Source of the DNA: Phoronis australis
Taxonomy: Eukaryota; Phoronida; Phoronidae
Assembly: GCA_002633005.1 (NCBI GenBank)
Contig: NMRA01000049.1
Span: forward strand, 850,011-914,010
Length of the DNA: 64,000 nucleotides
Direction of reading: 5' to 3'
Positions 1-25,230 of this stretch are shown piece by piece. How positions within the stretch are numbered: position 1 is the first letter of the stretch; each line of letters opens with the position of its first letter. The translations under genes were made by a program, and so were the position numbers. The notes under the pieces are model-generated. The model did not search any database. It saw only the letters and a list, made by a program, of their open reading frames with translations, and was not told the DNA's origin.

Positions 1-520
1 TGCCACTAGGGGGCGCTACAGTAGTCGAAATCGTCGGAAAATCATCGTCAACCATCCTCTACATAGTAAGCATATACATGCCAATTTTCACAACCATCCT
101 TTGAGCGGTTTGGTTGATAGAGGTGTTTACGCACAAAAACACACTCGAAAACACTAAAAATGGCCACTAGGTGGCGCAAACTATGTCGAATCCATCTGAA
201 AACGGGAGGATAGCGTCATCTCACTAATAAGTGCCTACATACCAAATTTCATGAAAATTCGTTCAGGACTTTTGAAGATACAAAGGTAAGCGTAAAAAAC
301 TAAAATTGCCACTAGGGGGCACACCGGTAGTCGGATCCATCCGAAAGTTCGCACATGCCGTCCCATTCATGAATGGAACATATGTGCCAAATTTCATGAA
401 CATATGTCAAAGGGTTTTGGAGATAGAGCAGCGGACGCCGGACGCCAGACGCCGGACGGACGCCGCCCGTACGGACGGACGGAGATGACGGCATAATGCG
501 TCCACATATAAATATGTGGG
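1..520 (-). repeat. CTCF-motif-bearing tandem-unit element, left-edge copy (partial)
   Basis: Read on the minus strand, this copy begins with the palindrome CCACATAT-TT-ATATGTGG (502-519 in plus coordinates). A GTCC-rich simple repeat follows (about 440-485), then degenerate units that each contain a TATCTCCAAAACC-like box, a GAAATTTGGCA box, a GGATGGATTCGA box and a CTAGTGGC box. It aligns by eye at high identity with the element at 16482-17520, in the opposite orientation. It is cut by the window edge. No protein-coding capacity was recognised: the short frames across the palindrome appear in both copies only because the DNA is repeated. It lies in the part of the PSMA1 locus downstream of exon 3. 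Confidence 0.85.
3..322 (+). promoter_or_regulatory. Three perfect matches to the CTCF core consensus
   Basis: Seen directly: CCACTAGGGGGCGC at 3-16, CCACTAGGTGGCGC at 164-177 and CCACTAGGGGGCAC at 309-322, spaced 161 and 145 bp apart. Each fits the published vertebrate CTCF core CCASYAGRKGGCRS at all 14 positions. Weaker relatives lie at 534-547 and 830-843. All are internal to the repeat copies at the left edge. Binding is inferred only from the motif, and the motif may simply be a conserved part of the element. Confidence 0.5.
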
Positions 521-1000
521 CGCATAAAAATCACCACAAGGGGACGCCCCAGGTAACAGATCCGCCTAAAAATCAAATTACCGCCATGGTCTTCACATCA
601 GGAACACAACTGCTACAATTCATAATGAACCTTTGAACAGTTTGGACGATAAAGAAGTAAACACTAAAAAACAAAATCAAAATCATAGGTGTCACAAAAT
701 ACATTAAATCTGTCAGAAAATGGGAGGGCATAGTTGTCGCCTTAATAGAAACCTATTCGCCAAATTTCAGAGTAAAAATCCATCAAGGATCTCCAAAGAT
801 ACAGAAGCAAATGTAAAAATCTAAAACTGCCACTAGGAGGACACCTATTATCGGATTGGTATGTAACTCGTCGTCATCCGTTATCATCTCCATGGGAACA
901 TACCTGTCACTTAGTACAACATCTGCCAATTATCATAATGATCCTTTGAACGCTTGAACGGATAAGACAGTGGACATCAATAACATAATGTACATATGTG
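521..1000 (-). repeat. Older copy of the same repeat family
   Basis: It continues directly beyond the palindrome of the left-edge copy, in the same orientation, and ends in a decayed palindrome at about 981-996 (ACATATGTGGGC). It keeps recognisable unit boxes: CCACTAGGAGGACA at 830-843, CCAAATTTCAGAGT near 760, and a GTCGTCATCCG stretch near 870-885. It is much more diverged than the neighbour at 1-520. Confidence 0.65.
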
Positions 1001-1409
1001 GGCACAGGAAAAAAACTTTTAAATTAGTATAAATCTGTTTATCCCAATTTCCTGAAATTCAGATTTTTTCGTTCTTTAATGAACCTTAGTAAGCAATGGC
1101 ATTAAACAGATTAATCAACCGAGAGGGTAAGAATCATGGCTAGCAACTCTAGGTGATGCAGACATTGTTTGTCCTTAAGTTTGTTTTTGAGTCAAACACT
1201 TTAAGCTTTATGTCTGTACAAAAAGCAGAACAAGATAAAACGTTGACCGAGACAGAAATAGACTAAAACAAATTTAAAAGATAACCACTAGACTACACAA
1301 AGTGCTTCGAATACACTACACATTTAAAAAATAACAAACGACAATGTTTTTTATCACGGACGTTAATTAGCAAATTGAAATGCATCTTTAGTGACTTGAA
1401 TGCACTTAC

Positions 1410-1513
1410 CTGAGACCTCTAGCATCAGCAGTAAGCCCTGCTATTGAAATACCAACGTGATCATCGATAGGTATAATCTTCTTCTGGTGAGCTGACAGCT
1501 CTGACGCTGCTCT
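1410..1513 (-). CDS. PSMA1: PSMA1 exon 3 (residues 51-84, phase 2 exit)
   Basis: 104 bases. The acceptor is CTTATTTCAG and the donor is CTCAG|GTAAGTG. It encodes [20 protein letters not shown] and then [14 protein letters not shown]. This corresponds to human residues 51-84 in the same order, including the highly conserved [12 protein letters not shown]. The exon leaves two bases of a split codon. The next exon (human NFMRQ... region) was not found in 1-1409 and must lie beyond the window. Confidence 0.95.
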
Positions 1514-2854
1514 CTGAAATAAGGAAGAGTAACCCTGATGCACTGCTGCCATAATACGGTTAACATTCTGAATTCTGGGATCTATAAGATTTGGGAAATT
1601 CTGGCAGAAATTGAATTTTCTTGACTCCAAAGATCGAAAAACAAACAATTGATGTGGCTCTTTGATTCGTAACAATTCTGAAACTTCACCATGAATATTT
1701 CTTTCCAAATGCAATCGCAATCAAACTGAGTGCAGTAAAAATATGTAACTATTATCTTGGGCCATTCATTTCACACATTGGAGAGAGTCAAATGTTTTGA
1801 TATAATTTTGCAATGCACCACACAAAATCGAGTAGAGAAATAAGGCAAGGATAACACTTCTTGGTTTCCTAAGGTTACACTGTGGTCTGAATGGAGCTAA
1901 AAGGTAAGTTTAATTAACGGCTTCAAAGGCTATTAGAGTTGGCTATTCTTGACCCACTGAAGCAGCACTCAACAAAACTTTAACCACCCTGTGAACTACA
2001 CTGATCTCCTACAAACAACAGTTCTACTATAATTTCAACCAAGTGTTTCATTACAACCAATTTGTTAGCTTAAGCACCAAATGTAGCAAGCTAATGATAC
2101 ACGAGAGTGGCTATTCATTAACACAAGCAGCAAAAAAGCAAATAACAGTTCTTTAGTTAAAGTCAAACCATAGGTGCTATAGTGGTTTTCTGAGATTAGC
2201 CTCAATGCTGAATCAAACTCACAGCTCAATTTTATGGCAGAGTCAAAACCCACTCAGTAATGGTAGAGAACTTTATTAAGTGCACTTAAGGTTATCTCAA
2301 ACCTTATTTATTGGCCTCCATTCTAAAGCCCCGTTTAGATATCAACTTTTGGCCCGGCGCAACTGACACGGAGCAAATTGATCGGTGTCAAGCATCCGTT
2401 TACACACACAACTCACTAACTGTGGCAAGACGGAAGTTGTAGGCTGGAGAGTGTATCACATATGCGCAGGTTTACAAATCATGGGAGTTGAAGAGACAAG
2501 GAACCTGTATTGAGGTTAGTACACAAGCGCAGTAGAGTTGATCATTTCTGCCTCGTCCCAGTTACACGTTTAGACACATAATTGACACGGAGCAAGATGT
2601 TCTAGCGCAAACAGATCTACCTCACAAACTGGTGGCAAAAGTTGTCACCGCTGTGTCAATTTGCTCCAGTTCAGTCCTGTTTACACACATACTTGTGCTG
2701 GAACAACTCTTTCCGTGTCAGCTGATCCGTGTCAACTTTTGTAGTGTGAACGGCACTTAACTCATATATAAAAAACTAAGCTTTGTCAACTAGTAAAAGT
2801 ATGTATTTTCTGAAAGGAAAAAGATCAGAGTGTAAAAATATGTTTTGTATTTAC

Positions 2855-2903
<49 letters not shown>

Positions 2904-5900
2904 GTTAACACGTTTTTTAAGTCAACATTTCATTTTTAAAAAAGGTACATTCATAGCAAAATAACCCCCCAGTTCATTTTAATGAAACCTTTTTTAAATG
3001 AAAACTTGACCACTTACCTCAAAACCGCCGCTAGGAATTTTTGATTAGGTTTTTGTTTGGTTTCTATGGCAAATCAACTCGCAATTTAACGTAACGTATT
3101 TATTGTAAAAATAGAAGTCGTATTCATCTTTGTTACATTACACAAAAAACTAGGCCTTTAAATCGAAAATCCTAACAGCGTTTTTAAGATTGATAAATAA
3201 ATAGTTAGGAAAGTTTCAGCAAAATCCACCAAGCCGTTTTCGAGAACTCATGTTCGTAAGTTCAAATAAAGTCGATTTACCAAAGCCCAGAAAAAGCCGA
3301 TTAAATTGGAACAAGTGAAAATCTCTAAGTCTTCGGTTAATTATTAGGTGAAAACTTGTTTACGGTAAATATAGCCTGTACACACCTTAACCATGTTAGC
3401 TAATTTAACATTGACTTGCAATGACAACTGAATTTGCAGTGCGAAATTAAGTTAATAATCATTAAAACGTACCGTCCCCAAATACGAGAGGGGATAACTG
3501 TACCTGTTGTTTAACCTACGGATAGCAAAAATTGAGTCAGTTAAAGTATGTTGTCAGCATGAGATCGAAACGGCAATTTACGTAATTGAATGAAGGAATT
3601 TGGGAGAGGATTTATCTTTTTTCACAACTTGCTGTGTTCATGACCACAGAGGCGTGAGGCAACTCGTAGCATTCGTTATCAACGATCGTATGCAAGTAGA
3701 CGCACAACTCCCTCCGGATCAAAACTACTTTTGTCTCTATTTTCCCCGGCATCGTTCTATCATTAGTGCACTTCGTTGACTCAATATTATGGCGGCTCCA
3801 TGAATGGAAGAACTAAGGGTATATACGAAGCTGCTCTGTACTTGCCGGGAGATTGAATTTGAGTGACAGCCCTGTAACCTTTGACCTCGGATAAGTAGTA
3901 AAAAAATATTCCATGCAGTTGTGCAGATCCAAGGTGGTTCTGCTAAATCTTTTTTTCTCACTACACTGCATAACTATTTTGTATTTGAAGTTCCCCGAGA
4001 ATGAACATAAAGGTATTTCGCTAGACACATGTGATAAATTGTAAAAATGACCAGTTTTTGTGAATAAGGTTTGAGATATCCTTAACTGGTAAAGTCATTT
4101 GCCTTTATATAAATACAAATGACTGGCAGACAATGGTAACTTGAACAAGTCGAGATAATAATGACTGAAAACTGTTTTTCGCAGAAAACCAAACATGTCC
4201 CTTTAAAACAATAACCCCTTGCACTTGTACACGTATATAACATCTACAGTACTGGTATTTTTATTAAAGTTGAGCCAACTAAAATTTGTTTGGTTCTTGA
4301 TGATTTTGGAAAATACCTTAAGTGCAACTAGCACTGCATGGGTTTTAGATTTCAGGCCAACTGTAGCCGAGCCTTGTTTAACAGCCTCCATGGCATACTC
4401 GATCTGATGGATTCGCCCTTGAGGACTCCATGTCTGTACGTCGTTGTCGTACTGGTTGCGATACTGAAAAGAAAAAAGCTTTCAAAGGATCAACAGAACA
4501 AGTTCAGTTTGATTTATGCCAATTGCAGCAATGAATTGGCCTTGTCTTCTTTCTTAGTCAGTTTGGTAAATGATTTACAGACTTGAGTTAAAAAGGAGTA
4601 ATGGCAGGGGTTTATACAGCAGCTGTCTTTTGGATGGCCATAACTTTATTTTGGACAGGTTCAACGGGACAGCCAGAATCAAAAGACAGGCAAAAATTAG
4701 AAATTTGCACAAAATGATGGCCAATTTATTAATATCAGCTGTCGCTCAAATAAATAGACCATCAGTCACTTCAGAAATAAGAAATTTATGATGCAAAAAA
4801 TGCTTCCTGAGCATCAGGGACTCATCTAGGATATTGAAAATTGGGGGTCCAAATTCGTGGGACTGACGAGTCATGCAAAGCGCAAATCTGAGGCGCGCAG
4901 CGCTGNGGGGGGGGGGGAGAGATGGGGGGATGCCCCCCAACCGCTGAGGAAAAAAGGGTTACATAGAAAAGGTCATTTCCTTGCATTTTATTTAGCAAAA
5001 TGTTTGCACGTCTTTTTCTTGTTCAAAGGACGGCACAAAAGGAAACTAAACAAAAATTAGGAAGTTTGTTCCATTCAGGATGTGTGTATTGTCACTAGAC
5101 TTCAAAAATCAAGAGTAAATCTTTTTAGTAATAGAATCTATGTAGAGTTGCATGTTAGACAGATAATCCACAGCATGAGTGCACTACTCAATGTATCATG
5201 AAGCTCTCAAAAGAGAAGTGTTCTTTCTACTTGCAGTTCAGAAACCATTTAAAATTATGAGAAGACAATGAAGCTGCATTCGAAAGGACATGAAGAAATA
5301 TATCCTAGAGTACATGTCTACGTTTCATTACATTGCACAGTACTGCAATTCACGAGTCTACACTGAACAAGACCATATCCTCACAAATTCACAACTCAGG
5401 ACCACCAGTGCTCAACACGGGCGAAAATCTCCAATGGAAAATAAGAGTGACATCATATGTGCACTCACGCTTGTATACCCGGACTTGGCTTTGTAAAGGA
5501 TCATGACTAAAAAAACAAATGTCGAATCTCTGTGTTTGAATTTGGCATTCATATTTTTGCGTTTTTAAACTTTTTTTCCGAGCGCTTTATTCGTAGGCCT
5601 AAACCTAAATTTCAAGTCGTTTGGCTATGAGCGTCGCCAGTGGTGGCCGGGGACGTCATAGTTCTTAGCGTCTTCTGCAATGCATTATAAGTGGACGCTT
5701 TGTTGAAGTGAAACTTAACAGGTCGAAAGTCAATCACAGTCTTTCATAGTACGCTACAAGAAATTTAGTTTTAGAAAGAACCATTCTTTTCTCGCAGTTT
5801 AAGAGTCAAATCCTCCGGCCTGGATCATGGCTGAAGTAACAGGTGCTGTGCACGTGACTGGCTGACCTACTTTTTTCCATATACGGCACACAGTGCCTCA

Positions 5901-7235
5901 TACAGAGGACAAAGTCGAATCGCCCAATAATGGAATTGCACGAAAGTATTTCGAGGCATTTACTTTCATGCTAAGTTACTCATTGAATACCTAACCAACA
6001 TTACACACCATATTGTTTCTCGTAAAGTCTGCACTGCATTCTCACACATCAATTACGTCGTTCAGTCGTGCAGATTTTTTGATATTTTTTCATTCATTCG
6101 TTCGAGTTGCAACGGAACTGTGCGAACAAATTAAGGAAGTTTGCGCTAACTTTTATCTGGTTTGCATGTTCAACGACATTGATGGCATTTGTACGGCAGG
6201 TCAGTGCTAAAATTTTGGCAGGTATCATTTTTTTGCGAAGTGTACGTTCTCAGCTATTTCAATATCGAGTGCCACTTCAACTTCCGCGTCGGCAACTAGC
6301 ATTAGGGGTACGGCAAATCCTTTGTAAACTTCGGGTTTGGGTTCTTTAATTTCAAAGATTAAGTGTCCATGTACGGGTAGTTAGCGCTGGATGCAATATT
6401 TCTCGACACTAGGCCTGCAGGCGATTGCGTACGAAGTCACCTTGAAGTCACAGAACAAGAAGGTATTCCCCAAAGATGGCTGCCAGTATTTGCCAATCGT
6501 CATTGTGACATTTATAGTGAAAATAGACGACAAATGTTTCTTAAGTCAAGTTATTTCTTAATATTTAGCGAACTTAAACAATGAATTGTAGGTTTCAATA
6601 AAATTTATTAATCATAAATGACAAAATTCTTTGTTTAGCCTTCATTTTCGCAGAGGTTGTCTTGGAACAGGACGTCTTTTTTCTGTCTGGCCGTGATGTC
6701 CAAAGCCGTCATTTTTTAAAAGGGCCGTCCTTGAGTTGGCTGAGCATATTTTTGAATATATCCCGTGTGGTCCACAACACTGTTCAGACTTTCCAGTGAG
6801 GTGGTTAGGAAGCCAGTGGCAGTGACAGTGACAGTGTACTGTCTCTGAGACGGTGTGATATTGACACTGTCAGTGACAGTACTACTGTCTAGAAAAGGGA
6901 TCGTCCAAGCACGTTTTGAAAGTTTTTCTTCTTCCAAAATTTGAAACAACAGTGAAGTGCCATATTCCAAATTTCTTTGAAACCGCCGTTGGAGAAAACC
7001 CCAAGGAGAGTCGAAACAAGTGAGAAGTTTCTGATGCCTGGCCGGGCCTTATTGTCGACTTGACAGGTCTGCCGGTTAGAATTTAAGAGTGCAAGCACAG
7101 ATTTTTAACGCTAAGATGTCGTTAGAACACCCATTGTGGCACATTCTCTTAACCGTTTCATAAATACGAGACAAACCAGTAATTGTTTTGCTATGATTTA
7201 CGCTGCTTAACACGAGAAAAATGCAAACTCACCAT
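1410..7235 (-). CDS. PSMA1: Proteasome subunit alpha type-1, 5' part (exons 1-3)
   Basis: PSMA1 is the alpha-6 position subunit of the 20S proteasome core particle (yeast Pre5). It forms part of the outer heptameric ring that gates substrate entry in the cytosol and nucleus. Three exons join in frame to give residues 1-84: the initiator Met, then [20 protein letters not shown] (residues 2-21) running into [20 protein letters not shown], then an exon ending [14 protein letters not shown]. The N-terminal proteasome alpha signature and the SPxGRxxQIEYA box are intact. Human PSMA1 is 263 aa, so about two thirds of the gene, including the rest of the fold, lies beyond the left edge. The gene is divergent from BTBD10 with about 3 kb between the start codons. 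Orthology is secure because identity is very high over 84 residues. The exon 1 assignment rests on one ATG-donor site. Confidence 0.93.
2328..2756. repeat. MITE-like inverted-repeat element
   Basis: The left end reads GCCCCGTTTAGATATCAACT. The right end, read on the other strand, is GTGCCGTTCACACTACAAAA. Inside, the motif TGACACGGAGCAA recurs at about 2366 and 2584 and is found inverted near 2656 (TCAATTTGCTCC). CCGTTTACACACA-type segments also recur in both orientations. Both flanks carry GCACTTAA (2282-2289 and 2753-2760), but this is not a clean target-site duplication. It has no coding capacity. A non-autonomous DNA transposon is the best explanation. Confidence 0.5.
2857..2901. repeat. 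(ATT)n microsatellite
   Basis: An uninterrupted ATT/TTA trinucleotide run of about 45 bases in PSMA1 intron 2. Confidence 0.95.
4317..4463 (-). CDS. PSMA1: PSMA1 exon 2 (residues 2-50)
   Basis: 147 bases, 49 codons, phase 0 at both ends. The acceptor is TTTTCTTTTCAG, just upstream at 4464-4475, and the donor is AAG|GTATTT. It encodes the N-terminal alpha signature ([20 protein letters not shown]) and the start of the first beta strand region, up to ALK50. Length and phase match the first 50 residues of human PSMA1 with no gap. Residue 2 is Tyr where human has Phe. Confidence 0.95.
4464..7232 (-). other. PSMA1 intron 1
   Basis: No further exon was recognised. It contains a G-rich repeat fragment at about 4790-4935 (with the N at 4905) and a CAGTGACAGT-rich inverted repeat at 6820-6890. 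Several short open frames are present with no recognisable product and no splice support. Confidence 0.6.
4790..4935. repeat. G-rich dispersed repeat fragment
   Basis: It contains TCTGAGG-CGCGCAGCGCT, then a G run (with N at 4905), then GGGGGGATGCCCCCC. The minus strand of 45120-45185 has a related order: AATCTGAGGGGCGTAGCGCC, then a G-rich tract. A related rearranged piece lies at 61553-61720. The segment is short and decayed, so its class is not determined. Confidence 0.45.
7233..7235 (-). CDS. PSMA1: PSMA1 exon 1, coding part (initiator ATG only)
   Basis: On the minus strand the sequence reads GAAAAACC-ATG|GTGAGT: a start codon with A at -3, followed at once by a near-consensus splice donor. 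Exon 2 opens in phase 0 with the codon for residue 2. An exon that supplies only the ATG is therefore exactly what the gene needs. Other CCAT sites between 4.5 and 7.2 kb have worse donors. The 5' UTR extends to higher coordinates, and its start cannot be seen. Confidence 0.7.
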
Positions 7236-7927
7236 GGTTTTTCTCAAATATGGCTGCTTAAGAAACGAAGAATTTTGATTTCCCAATCTAAAAGAGCTAA
7301 TTGTCATGCGCACAAAAGCTTCCTCTTATTATTTACGTTGATCAGCAATGTTCAGGTTGGTTGGTTGGTTAATGATCGGGATTTTACTTATTTTTACTTT
7401 TTAAAAATAATATATTGATTGCAAATGCACTGATGACTAACATATATAATAGGTTTTACAGGTATTTGATGCAATAGATGTATTATTATGCTTATTGAAA
7501 GGGTATTGCTGACAAGAGACTACTGTCTGACTGAGTCTTGAAAGAGTGAGTATTGTTCTACTGAGTACTGACGTAGTTCATTCAGTTAAGATGTTAGTAA
7601 GACTGTAGAATCTGAGATAAACAACTGACTGAGGGTGACTGACTCCTTGTCAGATGCTCTTCGAATACATCAGAGCCACATTTTTCGATGCAAAGGTCAA
7701 AAACTCATCAGTCTTGGAAAGATGGGGTAGATAGACTTGTGTCTGAGTGAGTGATGAAAAATTGAACAGCAGGACAGCAAGCACGGCGCTAGTCAACTAA
7801 TGGGCCATATTTTATTCTAAATAAATGACCAGATATAGGTTTACATCAACTACTTTGGCATACTTGCATTCCTTAGACTTCTGGCTACCCATACATACCC
7901 ACCTCTAGGCAATTACATCACCCTGAA

Positions 7928-8448
7928 ATGCTGAATGCCGCAGTCATACAGGGGCGATGTCATTCTCATAAAAGTTACTCATTTCAAAATACAGCTAATA
8001 TGCATATACGCACATGGAAATATAATTAACACACACCATGCCTCTGGATACAATAGCTTACTTGCGAGTTACCAGTTATTCAATGTGACATCACTGGAAG
8101 TAGGGCAAAACCCGCCATAATTGTCTTTGCTACACGCGCTACATCTTACTGAGTTTTTATGGAGAATTTTACGCTTAAAATATTACCACAAGTTAAGAGG
8201 TGGTTGATGGATCGTGGAATATCTGAATGGACAGAGAAAAGATGAACTTGTTTTGTTGTGCAAAGCTGTGAAGGGATTGAAATTGGAACTCGACCCGGAC
8301 TAGGCCTTAATGCTGCAGACATACTTGGGCGAAAGTATATATCTCAATGAAAAGTTACTCATTTCAAAATACAGCAAATAAAATCAGATGGACATGCTTA
8401 TATGTACATGGAGTTATAATTACCACATACTATAACTCTGGATACTGT
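7928..8448 (+). repeat. Direct repeat pair about 375 bp apart
   Basis: 7928-8055 and 8306-8448 share the order ATGCYGCAGWCATAC, then GGGCGA, then AAAAGTTACTCATTTCAAAA, then TATAATTA, then CTCTGGATAC. The copies are diverged, with small indels. The shared core recurs once more in short form near 15348 (ATTACTCATTTCAAAATTCC). This suggests a dispersed repeat rather than a local duplication alone. Confidence 0.55.
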
Positions 8449-9180
8449 CAACAAATTGAACATCCATGAAAATCTCGCGGTTCGCTTGAGTTTCTCTCAC
8501 CGATTTTTAGGAAGTTACGGGAAATCACGCCTGTTGACAAAGGGACACAAATCTTACACATTTCACTTGATATCTTCCCATGCTATTTTGAATGTGTCAC
8601 ATGCCAGGTCACGCGCTTTGCTCAGTATCACATTAGCCATTGCCTAACTCACGTGTCTCAATTGAAATACTTTGTGGTTATCGCGTGTGTGGTGAAAAAG
8701 TAAACGGGTGTAGAAGCAGAAAGGATCATTGAAGAAAGTAAGTGCTAGTGATAGTTTTAGTGTAAAATGTTTTTTTGACGAAGTGAGCGTGTTTCGCCTA
8801 CAGCCCGTTTAAAATACACAGAAAGCGATGGGAAGTACTGTAGCCCCGTAATCAGCCAACCGATGGGTTACGTGTTGCCTTACCCATTTCAGGCCCCTCT
8901 AGCATCCAATTTTAAAACTACATACTTCCGAAATTGGCCCATTTTAGCAAGGCAGGTTATCGACAGCCTGGGCAACTACTATATGTACCGCCGTCTAGTG
9001 GTAATTATTACATATCTTAGCGGCATCCTAGAATTTGCCCTCAGTAACAGTGTCCTGGAATTTGCCCTCAGCAAAACCCTCTTTGTGTCCAGGATCAACC
9101 ACCACCAGGCTGGCTCCTTCTCCATCCGCCACTTAGAACAAATGTTTACATTTTTTGATGCCATTGTAGAAAATTTTGGT

Positions 9181-9250
9181 GACACCAAGACTTGAACTGA
9201 GGTTTTCTGCTTGAGAGCTGAGTATTCAAACCACTCAACCAAGAGGCAAT
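9181..9250 (-). repeat. tRNA-Glu-like SINE head or tRNA pseudogene
   Basis: Read on the minus strand, the A-box-like TGGTTGAGTGG lies at 9231-9241 and the B-box-like GTTCAAGTC at 9189-9197. The anticodon region between them reads CAGCTCTCAAG. Box order, spacing and the CTC anticodon context resemble tRNA-Glu, but the acceptor and T stems do not pair well. This is therefore a pseudogene or the head of a tRNA-derived SINE, not a functional tRNA. The body would extend toward lower coordinates. Confidence 0.4.
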
Positions 9251-10170
9251 TGATGGTTGGCAACTGATTTAGAGAGATTTTGTACAACTCTCTGTCAGAC
9301 CCACAACATATGTACGTTTAGACTGTGCATAGATAACTTTGGATGCAGTTGGGAGTTTTTAAATCCTTCCAACTCAACAAATTCTCAATCAAGATTTCGA
9401 ACAGTCCTCCGTTCCATCAATGAAATTAAATGCTCAATGTCACTACAGTCAGTGTGCTGGAGGTCAAACAAAAACGTACAAAAGGTGATAGGGAGGACAC
9501 CTCTCCGCCAGCCGCGCCATCTAGGAGTCGGGGCAGATACGGAAACTGCTATCTATTAGCCCATTTAAGGTCATTTTCTGCTAGGATCACAAGTGGTGGC
9601 ATATTGTAGTCAATCCTGTATGTTGCCATTGTCGTAGCAGAAGATTTTTTGTAAATTAGGATATAACCCTGGTTAAACTATTAAAGCCACATTAGCATAA
9701 TGTGTTTACCTTTCGGGTGTTGCTGGACAATTAGGAGGCTGTGAGCTGGACTGTCTTTTATCTTTCCAACTTACATGTAAACAAACAAACAGATAAGCAA
9801 CAATTTTTTAGGACTTTCGGTTACATCAACAACAAATTGTGAACTGAGTAAGTTCAGCTGTGATTACATCGTTCAAGCATTTCATTGGCACATTTTTTCA
9901 CCTGATCATGTGTAGCGGTCTTGGTTACCTCCATCAGACCTTAAGTTAAGCTCTCATTTTAAATGTAATGTATTTTGAATTTTTGACCGAAGAGCCAAAT
10001 TTACAGCCGGTCTGCGATCTTCTCACTTGTGTCACGTGACTGACCTGTTTTTTAATGGAAGTTGCAGACTCGCTGTGTGCCATTCTCAAATTTCATGATT
10101 GGCCAACTTACCTAAATATATCCTAGGATATCTTTGAACATTGTTGTTTTTAGACCAGTGTGAATTTTAA

Positions 10171-10200
10171 ATGGGCTCTACCTGATGAAGGACCATCAAC

Positions 10201-10208
<8 letters not shown>
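10171..10208 (+). promoter_or_regulatory. Two short upstream AUGs in the BTBD10 leader
   Basis: An ATG at 10171 opens a four-codon frame ending at TGA 10183-10185. A second ATG at 10185 opens a seven-codon frame ending at TAG 10206-10208, which overlaps the main ATG at 10201 out of frame. If the leader is transcribed as genomic sequence, both could reduce initiation at the main start. Confidence 0.45.

Positions 10209-25230
<15,022 letters not shown>

Larger units (their letters stand above)
1514..4316 (-). other. PSMA1 intron 2
   Basis: No exon was seen. It holds an inverted-repeat element at 2328-2756 and an ATT microsatellite at about 2857-2901. The segment starting near 2938 (AAAAAAGGTACATTCATAGC) resembles 13838-13865, so it probably belongs to a dispersed repeat. 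The rest is AT-rich and unassigned. Confidence 0.7.
7236..10200. other. Divergent PSMA1 / BTBD10 intergenic region (5' UTRs and promoters)
   Basis: Both flanking genes start outward from here, so both promoters should lie within these ~3 kb unless further 5' exons exist. A pyrimidine-rich TTGTTGTTTTTAG at 10141-10153 could be an acceptor for a non-coding first exon of BTBD10. No TATA box was assigned. It also holds a direct repeat pair (7928-8055 and 8306-8448) and a tRNA-like SINE or pseudogene (9181-9250). No coding gene was recognised. Confidence 0.55.

Noticed and set aside
9181-9250. Functional tRNA-Glu gene
   Set aside because: The acceptor and T stems do not pair well and the B-box has changes, so it is listed as a SINE or pseudogene.
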